Positions 59,319 through 64,000 of a stretch of DNA of 64,000 nucleotides are shown one piece after another. The translations under genes and the position numbers were made by a program. Source of the stretch: Macrobrachium rosenbergii (lineage: Eukaryota > Arthropoda > Malacostraca > Decapoda > Palaemonidae); NCBI RefSeq assembly GCF_040412425.1, contig NC_089761.1, positions 31,074,144-31,138,143 of the forward strand. The letters are read 5' to 3'. The first letter of the stretch is position 1; each line of letters opens with the position of its first letter. Below the pieces are notes generated by a model that worked only from the letters and a program-made list of their open reading frames with translations, was not told the origin of the DNA and did no database searches.

Positions 59319-59714
59319 ATTCATATGGTACCCGAAAAGATGTTTAAAGTCATATAATCTAGAGCCGGATGGTATCCGAACGGATGTATAAAGTAATATA
59401 AACTAGATCCATATAGTATCTGGACGGATGTTTAAAGTAATATAATCTAGATCCATATGGTATCTGAACAGATGTTTAAAGTAACATAATCTAGATCCAT
59501 ATGGTATCCGAACGGATGTTTAAAGTCATATAATCTAGAGCCGGATGGTATCCGAACGGATGTTTAAAGTAATATAAACTAGATCCATATAGTATCTGGA
59601 CGGATGTTTAAAGTAATATAAACTAGATCCATATAGTATCTGGACGGATGTTTAAAGTAATATAATCTAGATCTATGTGGTATCTGAACAGATGTTTGAA
59701 GTAATGTAATCTCT
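59319..59714. repeat. 44-bp minisatellite with higher-order structure, about nine units
   Basis: Full 44-bp units start at 59351 and every 44 bp to 59659, with a partial unit on each side. Variants order as A (AGAGCCGGATGG), B (AGATCCATATAGTATCTGGA), C, D, A, B, B, C-like. Unit A recurs after 176 bp, so blocks of units were duplicated. Confidence 0.93.
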
Positions 59715-59727
59715 TAACGTAGTCATT

Positions 59728-60045
59728 CCTTTAAAAGGAATCCCCATAGGAGGTTGGTGTCGTCACTGCACCTCACGTGGTGCACTGCAAGCATTGCTGA
59801 AAGGTGTTTGCAGCGTCCCTTCGGCCCCTATAGCTACGCCACGTTTTGGCCTATTATTTTACTTTCATTCCAGCGTCCTTTCTTCTTTCTTGCCGTCCAA
59901 CCTCTCTAACTATTAATTCTCAGTGAAACTACTTTGGAGCTCTTCATCTTGCTATCCAACCTCTCCAACTGCTTCTTTTCACTGTCTTTCAGCACCGAAT
60001 GGTCGAAACCACCCCTCAGCGCTTAGCTTGAGAAGCCAAATTTCA
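59728..60045 (-). repeat. Reverse-orientation copy of the SINE-like repeat
   Basis: Reverse complement shows GGGGCCGAAGGGACGCTG and CACGTGAGGTGCAGTGACGA, matching the 3' part of 58290-58580. The other half is more diverged. Confidence 0.6.
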
Positions 60046-60720
60046 TGAAACCAAACCTCTGTCCGAAAGGATTTTGATTTGTATCAAGTTACGAAGAACG
60101 TCATGAAGAATCCCTTGAGTTTAAGCCAAGCCAGTGACCAACAGCCTCGCCATCCATAAACAAATGACATTCCGACCCCGATACTCCTCCTTCTTCTTCT
60201 TCTTCTTCTTTCCATGTCAAAAGAACCCAATGCCTATGAAATCGAGTCAATCTGGACAGCCGCACGAGGCTAACCTTTTCGCTCGAATTCCGCGCTAGGC
60301 CAAACATGTGATGCAGACCTCGGGTGGAATTCTAATCACTGGACCCCCTTTTCACACTTTGAGAGGTTCAAAGGCTATCGATACGACTTGAGGGTTCTCT
60401 GGGAGTGATTCCTTGGTCCCTTGGAGAAGCCGAATATAGTCTTTACGTAAGAGGGACCCGAACTTCTCGTAAATACGTAGCTCAATTTGTCTATGTAAAG
60501 GATATTTATTGTATTATGAGTGTCATTTAATGTCTTGGCAGGAAAAAAAAAAGATTATTCGAGCGGCTTTGCGATTAAATTTTGTTTTGGTAAATGAAAA
60601 ATGCTAATTTTATGAATTCGCTATACACTAGTTATGTTCTCGTTTCATTTGCATGTAATAAATGTAACATTAAGTAACATGAACCACATATATATGTATA
60701 TACAGTATATGCATATATAT

Positions 60721-60751
<31 letters not shown>

Positions 60752-61004
60752 TTAAATACTGTATTTAAAAAATGTAAAGTTAAATACACGTAGGAGTCTT
60801 GGAGTCAACCGAAATATACATACACACACAAACATATTTTCCGCAAGTTTTCCCGCTCCTCTCGCAGAGAAAACTCCTTAAGTAATTACAAAGCGGATAT
60901 GGTTAGATTGCATCATTAAAGTGATGCAATGTCTACCACGAATTTCATCTACCTCGAAATAAATCTTGCCTCATTATCAGCTTAGTTCTGTGAGAAACAT
61001 CTGC

Positions 61005-61048
<44 letters not shown>

Positions 61049-61490
61049 AACACACACAAACACATCCACAAACATGCATAAACAACGCTCGATTTTACCC
61101 ACAATGAATCATCCATTGTTTTTATCCTTGGTGTACGCGTGATGAGGTTCAAATCAGACGAAGCTGAACCTCAGGGTTGCCCATGATTTGTTTATTTCAA
61201 GATGGCGCTTGAACTCGACGGAATTTTCGAGGGTCGCTGTCCTCAGTCAGTTTTAAGACTGGTGAAAAGGGAACGATTGACTGGTAGTTTGAAGTGGAGG
61301 ATTAAATCTATCTGATTAGCCAGAAAAAGTTGCCACAGACCTTTGCAGCGTGGTGTAAGCAGCAATTGGTTATAATGGAAACTTGCAAACAGCTGAATGT
61401 CAGTACATCCTAAGAAGTCGAGACTAGCTTCCTGTCTGAATATGTATAATATATATACTGTACATTTATACATGTGTATATAAATACATG
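60046..61490. other. No gene recognised; short GT and CT arrays
   Basis: A (TG)n run near 60729-60751 and a (CT)n run near 61006-61038 that continues into (CA)n. Frames are short and without motifs. Confidence 0.4.
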
Positions 61491-61495
61491 TATAA

Positions 61496-62518
<1,023 letters not shown>

Positions 62519-62598
62519 CTCCCCGGATGTTTAATAACTTTAGTCAGTGGAATTACTATTACCAAGAGTCTTGGGTTTAATGTTATGGTGTACTCTTC

Positions 62599-63532
<934 letters not shown>

Positions 63533-63890
63533 GTTAGGTCACTGAATTATAAAAAAGGTCACCACAGTCTAACCCGCTACATAACCACTGGGTCAGGTCA
63601 GGTCACATCTGATTGCAGACCTGAAGAAAATAAATTATTTTTCTCTTTTAACCTAAGCCTAAAAAAATGGCGAACCGATTTTTTATTTTTTTTGGTCATA
63701 GCAAAATCCATATTACCCTAGGTCACTAAACTATAATAAGGTCACCGCAGTCTAATCAGCTACATAACCACTGGGTCAGGTCAGGTCACATCTGCTTGCA
63801 GACCCGTAGAAAATAAATTATTCTCTCTTTTAACCTAGGCCTACAAAAATGGCGAAACGATTTTTAATTTTTTTGGTCATAACAAAATGG
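63533..63890. repeat. Tandem duplication of about 180 bp, two copies, rich in AGGTCA
   Basis: Each copy runs from TAGGTCACT.AA.TATAA through AACCACTGGGTCAGGTCAGG and CACATCTG to TTTTTTGGTCATA.CAAAAT. Each copy contains several AGGTCA or GGTCA half-sites. Confidence 0.9.
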
Positions 63891-64000
63891 CTGCTGGAGG
63901 GCACTGGGGCATCGAGGCATATAAATCCTGCATTACAACACGTAAATACCCTACCCCCCCACCCATCCACAAATACCCACCTTCAGTCACGGATTTACAC

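Noticed and set aside
59319..59714. Regular 44-bp repeats as a CRISPR array
   Set aside because: Units are contiguous without unique spacers, and the window is eukaryotic.
60101..60307. Minus-strand ATG frame with donor-like GTTAGC as a possible Kir first exon
   Set aside because: The exit phase would be 0, while the first Kir exon present needs phase 1; the peptide shows no Kir N-terminal feature.

Overview
This is a eukaryotic nuclear window. The base composition, the long introns, the dense dinucleotide and trinucleotide arrays, the arthropod-type TTAGG telomeric motifs inside the sequence and several dispersed repeats that I recall from prawn and crayfish DNA suggest an arthropod, most likely a decapod crustacean. 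No prokaryotic feature (operon, CRISPR, rRNA) is visible. Species assignment is inference.

Three conserved genes can be assembled by hand from exons with matching splice phases. (1) 10.1-25.4 kb, plus strand: complete PNPT1, mitochondrial polynucleotide phosphorylase, 12 coding exons, 763 codons, with two RNase PH domains, a KH domain and an S1 domain. (2) 26.0-30.7 kb, minus strand: pyrroline-5-carboxylate reductase, PYCR3-like, 8 exons, tail-to-tail with PNPT1 and with almost abutting poly(A) signals. (3) 51.3-54.7 kb, minus strand: the pore and cytoplasmic domain of an inward-rectifier K+ channel (Kir), 6 exons; its N-terminal exon was not found.

The most unusual structure lies between genes 2 and 3. 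Three minus-strand exons (33.8-34.1, 38.0-38.3 and 43.7-44.2 kb) each begin with an ATG, encode one zinc finger of identical geometry (C-x2-C-x13-H-x5-H) and end at a phase-1 splice donor. The next convincing minus-strand acceptor is the phase-1 acceptor of the first recognisable P5C reductase exon, which has no in-frame ATG of its own before the Rossmann motif. The simplest reading is one locus with alternative zinc-finger first exons spliced to a proline-synthesis enzyme (predicted 400, 378 and 457 residues). This is inference and needs transcript evidence; an unfused start at an intronic ATG (30672) is possible.

The rest is AT-rich intergenic or intronic DNA with decayed mobile elements: non-LTR retrotransposon pieces (10.4, 21.6, 40.7 and 48.4-49.6 kb), a Penelope-like reverse transcriptase remnant (31.6-32.1 kb), a hAT-like remnant (12.5-13.1 kb), several MITE-like inverted-repeat elements, a 274-bp imperfect palindrome in the last PNPT1 intron, and minisatellites. 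One minisatellite repeats the Kir exon-2 splice-donor region about six times. The first 7 kb, 45-51 kb and 55-64 kb hold no gene that I can support.
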